This document shows positions 21,571-32,475 of a DNA stretch of 64,000 nucleotides, one piece after another. The notes below the pieces were generated by a model. It was not told the DNA's origin and made no database searches. It saw nothing but the letters and a program-made list of their open reading frames with translations. The translations under genes and the position numbers were made by a program. Source of the stretch: Heliocidaris tuberculata (taxonomy: Eukaryota > Echinodermata > Echinoidea > Camarodonta > Echinometridae); the NCBI GenBank assembly GCA_025618425.1, contig CM046842.1, positions 21,273,875 through 21,337,874 of the forward strand, read 5' to 3'. Each line of letters opens with the position of its first letter. Position 1 is the first letter of the stretch.

Positions 21571-21574
21571 GGCC

Positions 21575-21825
21575 TTATTCAATAATAAATAAATTTTCGG
21601 CTTCTTGTATGATGCTCAGGTCCGTCATGGCGTGACGCTCATGGTGCTCCAAACTATTACCCCGGTCATAGCCTAGAGGCCAAATGTGCAGCATATCGGG
21701 TACCCATTTACACCTGGGTGGAGAGTGGCCAAAGGTCTCCAGTACAGTGATGGGATTCGAACTCTCAACCCTTTGATTGAGAGTCAAGTGAATTAACCTC
21801 TAAACCACGACACAATAACGCAAAG
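21575..21825 (-). mobile_element. tRNA-derived SINE
   Basis: Read on the minus strand: a tRNA-like head (GGTTTAGAGGTTAATTC as A-box region, GAGTTCGAATCC-type B box) followed by a unique body with GGTACCCG and an A/T-rich tail. The cloverleaf is degenerate, so it is not a functional tRNA gene. Confidence 0.65.
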
Positions 21826-21954
21826 TATAGCTCGTAACCTTTGTAGCAATTAGTTATATTGGAAGTAGGCTTGCACTGCTAAATTTGAATCAGGCCCTAT
21901 GCATCAAATGTGTAAAAGCCTTCCGCTTAGGAAATGATATGTCAAATCTATATA

Positions 21955-21982
21955 GAAGAAGAAGCAGAAGAAGAAGAAGAAG

Positions 21983-22015
<33 letters not shown>
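21955..22015. repeat. (GAA)n and poly(A) purine tract
   Basis: GAAGAAG repeats grading into an A-run of about 30; the likely remnant of a retro-element tail. Confidence 0.9.
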
Positions 22016-22018
<3 letters not shown>

Positions 22019-22439
22019 GGTAGGTGCAAGCCGCCTGATGCCGTGTCCCATTTATGAATGTTCATTGAAAGAGAAGATTCGTGCATTAAAGCACATTATA
22101 CAATATTTTTTTAAATTTTTATTAATCTAGAAAAATTATTATCATCATAGGAGGGGCAACACTGTCCCTGATCCTCGACAGTGTAAAGGTCCTATAATCT
22201 GTCCGATCTATCACTTTTCATTCAAATTTCAGATCATTTCGTGCTTCATATCCACGTTTTTGGTCTTTCATCTTTGTTCTTCTTTTTCTTTCAGGATGGA
22301 AGGGTATCCACTCCAACACCCACCCTAGCCGGCGTATATATGTATATGCACGATATTTTCCACCCTTAAAAAAAAAAAAATAATAAATCTTGATTTCTTT
22401 CTCTCTTTTTGTTCTTGGGGAAATTAGACACACTGGTGC

Positions 22440-24720
22440 AATATTTTTTTAAATTTTTTTTAAAGTATTTTCTTTATTTTCAGTGAAATCGACAGTCTAT
22501 ACAAAAATTAAAATATTACAATCAGTGATAAAGTATAAACAGAAACTTTTACAATCTACAAGTAAATATATCTGGAAAATGTATACATTCATAGAAGAAA
22601 GAATTTATACAAATATTTGTAATTCACTTAAAATCTCAACTCTTTTTTTTCTTTGCAGAAAAAATCTTTATTAAGTACTGCTCTTGACTTTGCAATATAT
22701 TACAAATATATAACAAAACATATACATGTACATAATATAAACAATAGAATAAACAAAAAAATAATTCTGATCATACAGGACATAGTGGTAAAATAGGTAT
22801 AGAGTAAAACATGCCATCTGTTATCAAATTATATAAAGTTGTTATTTTTAATATAGGTGTAATGTTCAAAAAAGCGATAATAATCTTAACATGCATTTAA
22901 AAGAGCTGATTGATAGTACTCTATTTTTGCATTTGCTAGAAAATATTAAGTATTTGGCATATACAATAATGAAATTAAATTGAATTCCAACACTTCCGTA
23001 AAAAACCCAAACAAGAGGTTGATTTTAATCAGCGTAACTTTGTCATCCAAAATGAAAATTTAATGTTGGACGTCCACAATAAACCTTCTGATGATTGGGC
23101 ATTCCCAAAATAAATGTTCTATTCTTTCGTCAGATCTATAACAAAATGAACATAAATCTGATTTCGTGATATTCAATGTTTAAGATGATTGTTTACACCA
23201 AGTATGCGATAAATTAACTTAAATTGCAAATAACGGATATGTGTAGATAAACATGCCCTGATAGAAACTAAGCAGATTTTTGCCCAGTCTAAGTTGAAGT
23301 ATTCAACAAAGAATTCCATTTATCTATCGATTTAGGGGGGTTAAAAAATTGTTCAACACTAAAGTTATGAATGTACAGAGAGACCCTCGTTACCTTCATT
23401 ATATTGGTAATCTCTCTTGAGATGTAAGTTTTGCCTCTTCACATTTGGGAATATTTTTTTTCCAGTTATGGGGAATAACTGTTTTCACAGAATAAAATTC
23501 TACGAAATTGCAGTCAAACTTGTATTTCTTTCGAAATTTCAAAGTAGGTAAAAAATTGCCATTTTCGTCAAGAAGATCCCATAATGTAACTATCCCCTTA
23601 TCATACCATGATTTTACGTACGAAAACCACTTTGTGGTTAAAACGAATCAATGTGTTGTTCCATATATTTTGTCTCATTTTGTCGTCTGCAGTGAGAAAG
23701 GTTGATTTTTGTATCAAGCGATAAAGAGGTCCATGCCTGGGCAACTTCCGGAATAAAAATGTTCTTTATAGATAATAGAATTTTCGTTATCAATATTACT
23801 ATACCAGAAAGATTGTCCTCCAAATGAAGGCAAACAGTGTTCGTAAAAACATTTCCATTGCCCAACATTATTACCATCAAGCAAACGTTTAACCCATGTA
23901 TGCTATTTTCAAGCCTGAAATAATTGAGGGAAAATGGAAAATTTTTAGACCTCCGTCCACATAATCTCCGATTAAAGTTTTGCGGCTTATTTTGTCTGGC
24001 TTTCCGTTCCAAATGAATTTGAAAAGTAAAGATTCGACCTCTTTTAAAAAACAATCAGGCGGTTCTGGAAGAACAGAAAATAAATAAATTAACTAAGATA
24101 ATACCAATGATTTTACTACAGCAATCTTGCCAATATGAGTTAAGTCTCTCATTGACCAAGAACAGAGGATATAATTATTTCATATTTTGTAGTTTTGGTG
24201 GGAAGTTCAATTCAAAAGTGTCTTTCAAAATGCACCGCAAATTGTACACCCAGAAAAGTAGTAGCACCCGTGTTGAACGTTAACCCAGATGAAGTAATGT
24301 CCGGTGGGTGAGCTTTATAATATTTATAACCCCAAATTAGCAACTTGGATTTATTTTTGTTTAATGTTAAGACAGAGAGATGCTTAAATCCTTTTAGAAT
24401 GTCTAAAACTCTAAACAGATCATTACGGCCTTCAAGATATACACAGGGGCCGCAGAGTGAAAATGTGGGGAGGGGGGGGGGGGACTGATATGATTTCAAT
24501 CACTGTAATGACAATTTTCGAGCCTTTTTTCTGATATTTTTTTTAACGTGTCTACTAAAAAAAGTGGGGAGGGGGGGGGGGGGGCTGCAGCCCCCCGGCT
24601 CCGCGGTCCATGTACCGTATCATCTGCATACGCATTAAATTCAATTTCTGTGTTGTTTACTTGTATTCCTTTAATCTCAACTTGCTTGAATTATATAGAT
24701 GTACATGTAAAACTGAATTA
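22440..24720 (-). mobile_element. LINE C fragment (L1/Tx1-like reverse transcriptase), decayed
   Basis: Read on the minus strand from 24700 downward: IKGIQVNNTEIEFNAYADDT (catalytic YADD at about 24616-24634), then after a nested insertion YLEGRNDLFRVLDILKGF and LTLNKNKSKLLIWG. A degraded C-terminal region follows with WSMRDLTHIGKIAVVKSLVL, FIWNGKPDKISRKTL and GGLKIFHFPS. These are typical of the thumb and C-terminal region of L1/Tx1-type LINEs. Several stops and shifts are present; the 5' part is missing. Confidence 0.75.
24444..24612 (+). mobile_element. short G-rich MITE inserted in the YADD region of LINE C
   Basis: Same family as 18745-18909 (CAGGGGCCGCAGAG ... CTCCGCGGTCCATG). Removing it rejoins the LINE reading YADDTV to YLEGRND, which fixes the insertion point. 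A short TAC duplication may be the target site. Confidence 0.7.
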
Positions 24721-24818
24721 ATACCTTGAATATAACTGTTCTCTTTTTTTTCGCTGAAAGAAAAATTCATAAAAGATAAAAAGGAGAAAGAAAAAAAAAA
24801 GGAAAGAAAAATGAAATA

Positions 24819-24838
24819 TGAGAGAGAGAGAGAGAGAG
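24819..24838. repeat. (GA)n microsatellite
   Basis: Perfect GA repeat, about 20 bp. Confidence 0.95.
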
Positions 24839-25189
24839 ATAAATAAAACACAACACCTTACCCCTTCCAGACTCCCCCTCCTCATCCCAATCCCTGAGCC
24901 CTCTTTATTTGCACCACTGGGCCCTCGCTTTTGTATCTTCGCTACTAGGCTTTTCCTTGATATAGTACTTAGACTTGCATGTACGAATGTCAATTTCTAA
25001 CCCCCTCCCCATCCCCACCCCCGTTAATGAGAAAATCTGTAATTCGCCGTTTCACTTTGTTTTCGTTATACCGCGAGGGTCCGATCGGTCTAGCTATACA
25101 ACTGACACAAACTTCTTTTAAAATCAAATTTGACAACTTCCCGCTTTAGGAGGTCCCCTTTCCCCCAAGAATTATGATTATTACCAGTG

Positions 25190-25445
25190 CCGTCACCAGC
25201 TTTTTTCAAGGGGGGGGGGTGCCTTTTGGGGAAAAAAAGACAAAACTTACCAACTCCAATGTCAGGCAGTGGTGCTGGTGCTGTTCGACACTACACAATA
25301 AGAACATGTAGCCCTTTTAAAAAGACACCCCCCCCCCACCCGGCGACGCCCCCCCCCCCATTTTTTATTTATTTATTTTTTTTTTTTGTCTGGAGGGGGG
25401 TGCGTTCGCACCCTCCGCACCCCCCTCCCCCCTGCCGACGGCCAT
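25190..25445. repeat. G-run/C-run low-complexity remnant
   Basis: Runs of G, C and T with GGTGCCTTTTGGGG and CACCCTCCGCACCCCCC. It resembles the patches near 4.8 and 21.1 kb, so it is likely another degraded short transposon. No gene. Confidence 0.5.
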
Positions 25446-25929
25446 GATTACTATATTAATTGGGTGATATCATTTGTCTTGCTGTGTTTCGTTGTTTGAA
25501 TATGTAAAAAAGTTGATCATTGGCCGGGAATTAGGGCCAATGCATGGCAATGAAAGCTTGTCAGAGGCTTGCCAGCTAGACATAGCAACAAGTAATGTAT
25601 GCAAACTGGATTCCAAGTAGGCCAATTGTAGTTCATTCATAATTAATAACAGGTTAATGGAATACCTCGTTACTAGGTCCCCAGGAAAGAAAAATCCATA
25701 AATCTGAATAACTTTGTAAACAGGTCTATTCCGGGTCTATTATAGGAATCTCCAAAATATAACAGGGGAGGGATCAAAATAAAGAGAGAGCTAGCTAGAT
25801 CAGGAGGTACTAGGCAAGCTTGCCTATATTCCCTATATTACCTCCTTAATTGGCTAGATCGGAGAGAGAGCTATGCGCTAGAGAGGCCTAAAAAAAAAAA
25901 AATAAAAAAATAAAAAAAATTAAAGGCTC

Positions 25930-25985
25930 GCGTTGCATTGTGGGAATGAACGACTATAACAACCGTCCAAACAATATGGCGCCGT
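25930..25985 (+). promoter_or_regulatory. possible promoter core
   Basis: CGTTGCATTGTGGGAATG reads on the other strand as TTCCCACAATGCA, close to the ZNF143/THAP11-type promoter element known in animals. It is followed by CAATATGGCGCC, a YY1-like site. This is a locally GC-richer patch in an AT-rich region. Assignment to the F-box/LRR gene is an inference from order and strand. Confidence 0.3.
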
Positions 25986-26111
25986 ACACAGTCTATAAAG
26001 TATTAGATTTTGCATTGCCATTGTGCATTGATATTAATGATACGTGAAATTTGAGGGATCGGAGTCTACCTCTTAGCTTGATCATTTACTGATTTAGGAA
26101 AGAAAAAATTG
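25960..26111 (+). other. possible 5' noncoding exon of the F-box/LRR gene
   Basis: Downstream of the promoter-like patch, the sequence runs to GAAAAAATTG followed by GTAAGTAATG at 26112, an excellent donor. The first coding exon at 36869 needs an upstream noncoding exon because it begins with an acceptor and 28 bases of leader. The intron would be 10.76 kb and would hold the palindrome region. Confidence 0.3.
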
Positions 26112-26550
26112 GTAAGTAATGAAAGATGATTGTTCAGGCATTGGGCTCCTTGCGTTTACTAATTAGACTAACTAAACCGTAAACCATGTAGTCTAAACAG
26201 TCAACGATAATTTGTAGACTAGGTCTAAATCAGACAGAAATTGCACAAATGATTAGTTTAGTTTTGAATGTTCAGTTTAGAGGCGCACGGCCGACATCGG
26301 AGACTCTCTCCCATGGCATTTGGGAGACTGTCTCTCATATTGGAGACCTAGCTTACAAAAGGATAAAAGAAACAACACCACCAACAAGGCAATTTATCCA
26401 AGCCAAATTGTTGCCTAAGTAAGGGCAGTAAGGCTAAGGCCATTTGTTTTGTGTGTGGGTCATAACAAAAATTATGAAAAAGTTATGAAAACAAAAGTAT
26501 GATGGGGAGACCTTAGACCGAAAATTCTGTCTCGTTCATTAGCCTCTTAA

Positions 26551-27235
26551 TAGGGTGTCCGGAGAAAAAAATTATTTTTCTTATTTCAAAATGATATTAA
26601 ATTTTCTTTCTTGATTTGAAAAATAATAACCATCAAACTGACAGAAATATGATATTTCATGAAAAATTCCAGTTAATTACTGTAAAATAAGAGAATGAAA
26701 TCGGACCATTTTTCAGCTTTTTCCTGCCATAGGCTATGTAGTTAAGAAATGGGACACACACAAATCCAAATTTTGAGCTTCCGAAACCTGTTACGACTTT
26801 ATACTTAATGTTAAAAACTTGACCCTTATATGACCAGATAGAAAATTTTACAATCTTTCTGATGGTATGAATTTTTTCAAAGTTTGAATATCAGATCACA
26901 GTGTAAAATTGCGAAAAAGTGACAAAATTTGTGTAAAACAGAAATTTCAGTTTCCCATAGGAAACGCATGGGGAAATGGCAATCTGAATACACACAAATA
27001 TAAGGGTTTGCAATTTATCTCTTATCTTAATTTTCTAGTGAGCCTAAAAACTTGCCCCTAGTGTCAAAAGAATGACCAGGATTTTCTCTTTCCATACATT
27101 CCAAATATGAGATAAAAATTAATTCAGATCACATTGTAATAACAGGATGAATTTGCCCCCAAAATTGTGCCATTTTTTCCCCTGAATCAGCACGTTTTTA
27201 AGCTGACACTTTTCAGTGTGACTTCGGACACCCTA
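26551..27235 (+). mobile_element. hAT-like non-autonomous element
   Basis: 685 bp with inverted ends TAGGGTGTCCGGAG and CTTCGGACACCCTA and a 7-bp duplication CTCTTAA (26544-26550, 27236-27242). The opposite palindrome arm keeps the single empty site (28233-28239, complement). Only non-coding AT-rich sequence lies inside. Confidence 0.75.
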
Positions 27236-27589
27236 CTCTTAATTTTGACAGGGTCGGCCATTCACTTGGAGACAGAAACGCTCCTATCAGTATCAGTATC
27301 ACTCTGCTGTGCAAACTGAGAGCCGACGATCAGTCGGCATTCTAGATCTAGTTGTTAATGTGAATATTACGATTTTAAAAAATATTTGTGTAAATTAAAT
27401 AGATTAGAAATCTAGGCCTAGGCAGTAGGCTCTATACTTAAACGAACATGTTCAACTTACCAATTTGACTGTTTTATTCCTTTTAATGCTCCTTTTTCAG
27501 GTAATTCAGGGTCCAAGTTGTTCTCGGTTTGAAAATCTTACGCTGCATTCAAACTGTTTCCACTGCGCAGGAATGAAGATGATGTGTGT

Positions 27590-27775
27590 GTGTGTGTGTA
27601 ATTGGGTTTTTACAGACGTGTATCAATCAGATATGATTATTTACGTCTGGGGACCGACCTTTAACGTCACCATCCGAAAGACGTGACTCAGTTTCGAACC
27701 TGGGTCCGCTGAATCAGTTTATAACTTCCACTGTCAGCTGGATTACAGGCGCACGCCACAACGCCCAGTTGACAT
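27590..27775 (-). mobile_element. tRNA-derived SINE in the left palindrome arm
   Basis: Minus-strand tRNA-like head (GTGGCGTGCGCCTGTAATCC, then GGTTCGAAACTGAGTC as B box), a body with GACGTTAAAGGTCGGTCC, and a (CA)n end. It is missing from the other arm, which supports insertion. Confidence 0.6.
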
Positions 27776-29594
27776 CGTAGCCGTTCTAGTCTACGTACAA
27801 GGGAAAATTATTATGAAGGAAAAAATGTGATGAATTCATTACGAACTCGCACACATTAATTTTTTCCCTTCATAATAATTTTCCCTTGTACGTAGACTAG
27901 AACGGCTATGATGTCATCTTCATAGTTCATTCCTGCGCAGTGGAAACAGTTTGAATGCATCGTAAGATTTTCAAACCGAGAACAACTTGGACCCTGAATT
28001 ACCTGAAAAAGGAGCATTAAAAGGAATAAAACAGTCAAATTGGTAAGTTGAACATGTTCGTTTAAGTATAGAGCCTAGGCCTAATCTATTTAATTTACAC
28101 AAATATTTTTAAAAATCGTAATATTCACATTTTAACAACTACATGCCGACTGATCGTCGGCTCTCAGTCAGTTTGCACAGCAGAGTGATAGGAACGTTTC
28201 TGCCTCTAAGTGAATGGCCGACCCTGTCAAAATTAAGAGGCTAATGAACGAGAGACAGAATTTTCGGTCTAGGGAGACCTATGTCTGCGCACCTAAGATT
28301 TGACCTTAAAATGAATAATTTCTCCAATATTCCTCTGAAGTTTAGTTTTATATTAGTCCTGATATTCTAAAGACTAAGTTTGCAAAAAATCTCATCAAAA
28401 TTAGAGCAAGAACAATGCCATTTTCACAAGAAACGGCGGCCGTGTCATTTCAGCGTTCAAAAAACAATGGTGCCCATGTCTGCGCACTCGTTCGTTTTAC
28501 ACGCAGTTCGGGAGTTTTGAAGTGAAAGACAACATTTTGAGGTTTGTGAATAAATTATCTGAAATAAGTCCTTTTTTCATCATTTTGACTCGTTTTTTGC
28601 ATGAATACCAATTGCTGTGATAAATATGAAAAGTTTGTTGCGAGTTTTGTTTTATCAGAATCGCGCAGTTCCGCGTGTGCGCAGACATGGGCACTGTGCA
28701 GACTTGGGCACTCTAGCCATAGATCTAGACGGTGAATCTTTGAAGTATAGTCGAGGATTGTATTTCAGAACAGTATGGTATTACTGAACGCGTACAATCA
28801 ACGCATAAAATGGCTTTCATATGCGTGGGACTACGCGTATGTTCTCCATGCTATTATTGAAACAAAGAACATGGTACAAGATCATAAAATGAGGCAAAAA
28901 AACATAAGTAGATCTAATATTTAAGGAACTGCTCTCTGGTCACCCCCAGTCGTCACCCCGTTGGCCCCAAATCGGGGTCGGTTGTGTCTTTTTCCCATGT
29001 CATAGGTTTCACACGTTCAGAATTACCAGTACAATATTTTTTTCAAGGGACCAACACGCCGCATCGTTGGGAAGGGGTTCACTCAGAAGGGAATATCGTA
29101 TTTAATCTACGTTTTTTTTTTCAAATTCCACTAACTTCTTTTTCTGTAGGACTTTAAGCATTCATTATGTCAGTTTGACAGATATTCATTTAATATTTCA
29201 TTTGCTATCGTTGATTTTCTGAAAAGTGTTCGGAAATAGGATCCACTACCAGAAGGTCAAAAGGGGTAATTTTTCATGAGGAATCTGCTTATCACATTTT
29301 CATTTTGCGCTGAGGTAATCCCTTTGCTGCAAATGTAAATGTAAATGTCTCTCAAACGGTAGACTGTCTCTCACATCGGCTACCAAAAATATTTACGAAA
29401 GTCTCTGATAACAGAGACAATAGATCTCCCAGATGGGGGAGAGTCTCCAATATCGGCTGTGCGCCTCTACTGAATCATGAATGACATGATGATGAATGAA
29501 TTAGGATTGCCTTACAAAGCCAAACTCAAGCTTAAGCCTAAGGCTAAGCCAAGCCCAAGGCAAGCGACTCTCCGACTTACATGTACGTGGAGCC

Positions 29595-30036
29595 CACTCA
29601 CACATATATGCGAGGTTATTGTAGATAACCTCGCACTCCATACCAACGTGCTGCGAAGAATTGCCTCCCAAGTCCCATATAATACACTCACGGGACCATC
29701 ACTATATGAGGCTGTGTCAATTTTGGCCTGTCACGACCTCTAAGTTGAAGAGGTAAAAGCACCAATATAATCTGCAAAATTTTGAGAAAATACTTCCCTC
29801 TACATTTTAGAATGATAGAGTATCTAATTTCATGCCAGATCCTTCAATAGGATCTTTATCATCTTGATCAAGTGAAATTTTCAGGCTGTTTTTAGTCGGT
29901 GAGCTTGCTCCTCTTCTGCACACATACTGTACATGTATGGGCAAGATATCACACACTTGCTTATGGGAGGCAATTGCTCACGGTATGAAGGTACAGAGTG
30001 CGAGGTTATCTCCAATAACCTCGCATAAGTGTGAGT
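29595..30036. mobile_element. inverted-repeat MITE with GCGAGGTTATT ends
   Basis: Both ends hold ACTCACAC and a nested palindrome (GCGAGGTTATTGTAGATAAC, then CTCGC). The inverted similarity extends about 90 bp, including AATTGCCTCCCA on each side. Non-coding. Confidence 0.6.
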
Positions 30037-30062
30037 GCATATACATGTACATGTAATATATG

Positions 30063-31085
30063 ATGGGGAGCCCAATGTCTGCCCACCTAAGATTTGACCT
30101 AAAATTTTAAAAGAATTTCTTTAATGTTCCAGGGCTGCCAACCTTGAGTGAGAGTTTAGAGTGAGACATTGCGAGGGAGCGAAGCGACCGGGGGGTGGAA
30201 GGGGGGGGGGGGGGGGGTGTCTCCCCTTCCACGGTAGGGAGCTCTGACAATTTTACATTTTAAATGGTGCAATCTGGTGCATACTTTAGTCATGATTTCA
30301 ACACATATATAGTCATAGCAGAAGCAGCATTAACGTTAATTTACTAAAGTGAATTGAATAAGTAATAAATAGGTTACATTGTTATTAATGCCACATGTAG
30401 TTCACTGACCGCATGAAAAATTACAAAATTCCAGATTTGTTTAATACTGCATGATTTTTAATAAGAATTTCAAGATCCTGCTGTCCGGCCGTAGAGGGAT
30501 GTGCTGGCTATTACGTTGGTGTACGATCGATGGCAAACTCTGCTGAGCCACGTATGCAGCGCGGCCGGGCTTGGGCCAGGGGTGGGCTGCCGCACCAAAG
30601 CCATGTCAGTCCGGCCATCTAGTTACACTCATCATAGTCGTCACACGTATATACATACACGCAGTATAACCAATCGTAATCCAATCCAATCCAATCTTTG
30701 CGCACTACCGAAAATGATTTTCATTGGTTAAGCTTTGCTTTGTGCCCGCGGGAAAATCTCAAAAGGCCTTGGGCATATTGAATATTTGGAACATCAGAGA
30801 TTTGGGAGAGATTTTTTTTTTTTTACTTTCTATTTTGGGGGTTCAGCTTGAGAATTTGTTTATCAGAGTGAGACAGTCAGAACTGGGTGAATTGCGTGAG
30901 TCTCACGCTCAATGCGTGAGAGTTGGCAGCCCTGATGTTCCACTAATGCTTAATTACATATTATTTTGTACATACTAAAGAGTAAGTCTGCAAAAAATCT
31001 CATCAAAATTAGAGCAAGAACTGTGCCATTTTCACATAAAACGGCGGCCATGTCATTTTGAAATTGAAAAAACAATGGTGATTGC
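30063..31085 (+). repeat. second copy of the 28277-28490 repeat, split by an insertion
   Basis: It shares GTCTGC(G/C)CACCTAAGATTTG and GCAAAAAATCTCATCAAAAT, then ACGGCGGCC(A/G)TGTCATTT, with 28277-28490. The hAT-like element at 30130-30934 interrupts this copy only. Confidence 0.65.
30130..30934 (+). mobile_element. hAT-like non-autonomous element
   Basis: 805 bp with ends CAGGGCTGCCAAC and GTTGGCAGCCCTG. The flanking ATGTTC repeats (30124-30129, 30935-30940) extend to ATGTTCCA if the terminal CA is shared. A 17-G run lies at 30201-30217. No transposase frame. Confidence 0.65.
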
Positions 31086-31126
31086 TGCCAAAATTGACAC
31101 AGCCCCACTTACCGGTACATGACATT

Positions 31127-31168
31127 ATTATTATTATGACATTATTATTATTATTATTATTATTATGG
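31127..31168. repeat. (ATT)n microsatellite
   Basis: ATT repeats directly before the LINE B coding remnant. Confidence 0.85.
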
Positions 31169-31169
31169 T

Positions 31170-32475
31170 ACATTATTCAGTGTCAAGCAGTATGGTTTCT
31201 TCCCTGGTCGTTCAACAATGCTCCAACTGATAAACGTAATTGATGAATGGTCTAGCACTCTGGAGGAAAATGGGTCAATTGATGTGATTTACTCATGTAT
31301 TTAGATTTTATGAAGGCCTTCGATAAGGTGCCCCACTGTCGGCTGCTTGCAAAGATTAGAAGCTATGGCATAAGTGATTTGGTGGTTAATTGGATTGAGG
31401 CATTTCTAGTTGGGAGAAGACAGCGTGTATGTGTGAATGGAGAGTTTTCCAGATGGGGTCTTGTCGCAAGTGGAATTCCACAAGGTAGTGTTCTTGGGCC
31501 TGTGTTTTTTGTGTTGTGTATAAATGATCTACCTGACACTATTTCCGAGAGTAGTGTTTATCTATTTGCTGACGACACTAAGATTTTCAAGTATACAGAT
31601 GAAAATGATTGTATTGCCCTTGAGAGGAATCTTGATAGGTTCCAATGCTGGCCTGACAAATGGCTGCTAAGATTCAACCCTAAGAAATGTAGTGTTCTCA
31701 CCATTGGTAACTCCTGGTCTGCCCCGGCAAGGCCATTTGTGTATAATAATTAATATGACATGTGATAATTCACCAAGTGCCCTCAGGCAAGTGTCATCTG
31801 AGAAAGATTTGGGAGTGGTGATTGATGATAAGCTGAATTTTGAAGAACATTTTCATACAAAGATCAATAAGTCAAACAGTCTAATGAATTTAATCAGACG
31901 AACCTTTGTTTATTTAGATAAGGACCATTTCTCCCTTTTGTACAAATCGCTTGCTCGCCCTCAAATAGAGTACGCTCATGCTGTGTGGAGCTCCCACCTA
32001 AAAGAAACATATCCATGCTTTCGAAAATGTCCAAAGAAGAGCGACTCGATTAGTCCCAGAGTTAAAGGGGCTGCCTTATGCACAACGATTGAGACAGTTG
32101 AATATCCCTACCTTAGCTTTCAGGAGGGCTTGAGGTGATATGATTGAAACGTACAAGATTTTCAATACGATTATGTAACACCAAATCTTGTATTACAATC
32201 CAGAGATCAGACAAGAGGGCATAGTAATGAATTGTTTATTCCTTGGACCAAAACTCAGTGATACAAAAATTCTTTTTATGTACGAATACGTAAACCATGG
32301 AATAATCTCTCCAACGACACCATTAACTGCCCTGAGTGTGCACAGTTTTGAAGTAGCTTTGGATAGGTGCTGGAAAAGTGAGCCGATTAAGTACGACTAT
32401 GAATCGCCTGCACCAGGAAATGATCAAGCCATCTTTAAAAGGAAGAAGAACTTGGAACTGAATACAGAGTGCAGA
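31170..32475 (+). mobile_element. LINE B fragment (CR1/jockey-type reverse transcriptase), decayed
   Basis: Starts inside the reverse transcriptase (QYGFLPGRSTMLQLINVIDE). A frameshift near 31290 is followed by LDFMKAFDKVPH, ASGIPQGSVLGPVFF and the catalytic FADD in YLFADDTKIF (about 31561-31590). After another shift near 31735 come SEKDLGVVIDDKLNFEEHF and a degraded C-terminus with DMIETYKIFN. This is the canonical end of CR1/jockey-like proteins. It is 5'-truncated and non-functional. Confidence 0.8.

Larger units (their letters stand above)
26500..28280. repeat. large imperfect palindrome
   Basis: The left arm (from about 26508 to 27830) and right arm (about 27850 to 28276) are close inverted copies with a short centre near 27828-27855. 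The left arm is longer because it took two later insertions, 26551-27235 and about 27590-27775. Both are absent from the right arm. Confidence 0.8.
26279..29468. mobile_element. 3.2-kb composite bounded by inverted AGAGGCGCAC termini
   Basis: The left end AGAGGCGCACGGCCGACATC continues GGAGACTCTCTCCCA; the right end is its diverged complement (GGGGGAGAGTCTCCAATATC, then GGCTGTGCGCCTCT). The inside contains the large palindrome at 26500-28280. No clear target duplication and no transposase. It may be one non-autonomous transposon with others nested in it. Confidence 0.5.

Noticed and set aside
23638..24054. 138-codon minus-strand frame
   Set aside because: It overlaps LINE C in a different phase; the neighbouring phase shows the LINE C-terminal motifs.
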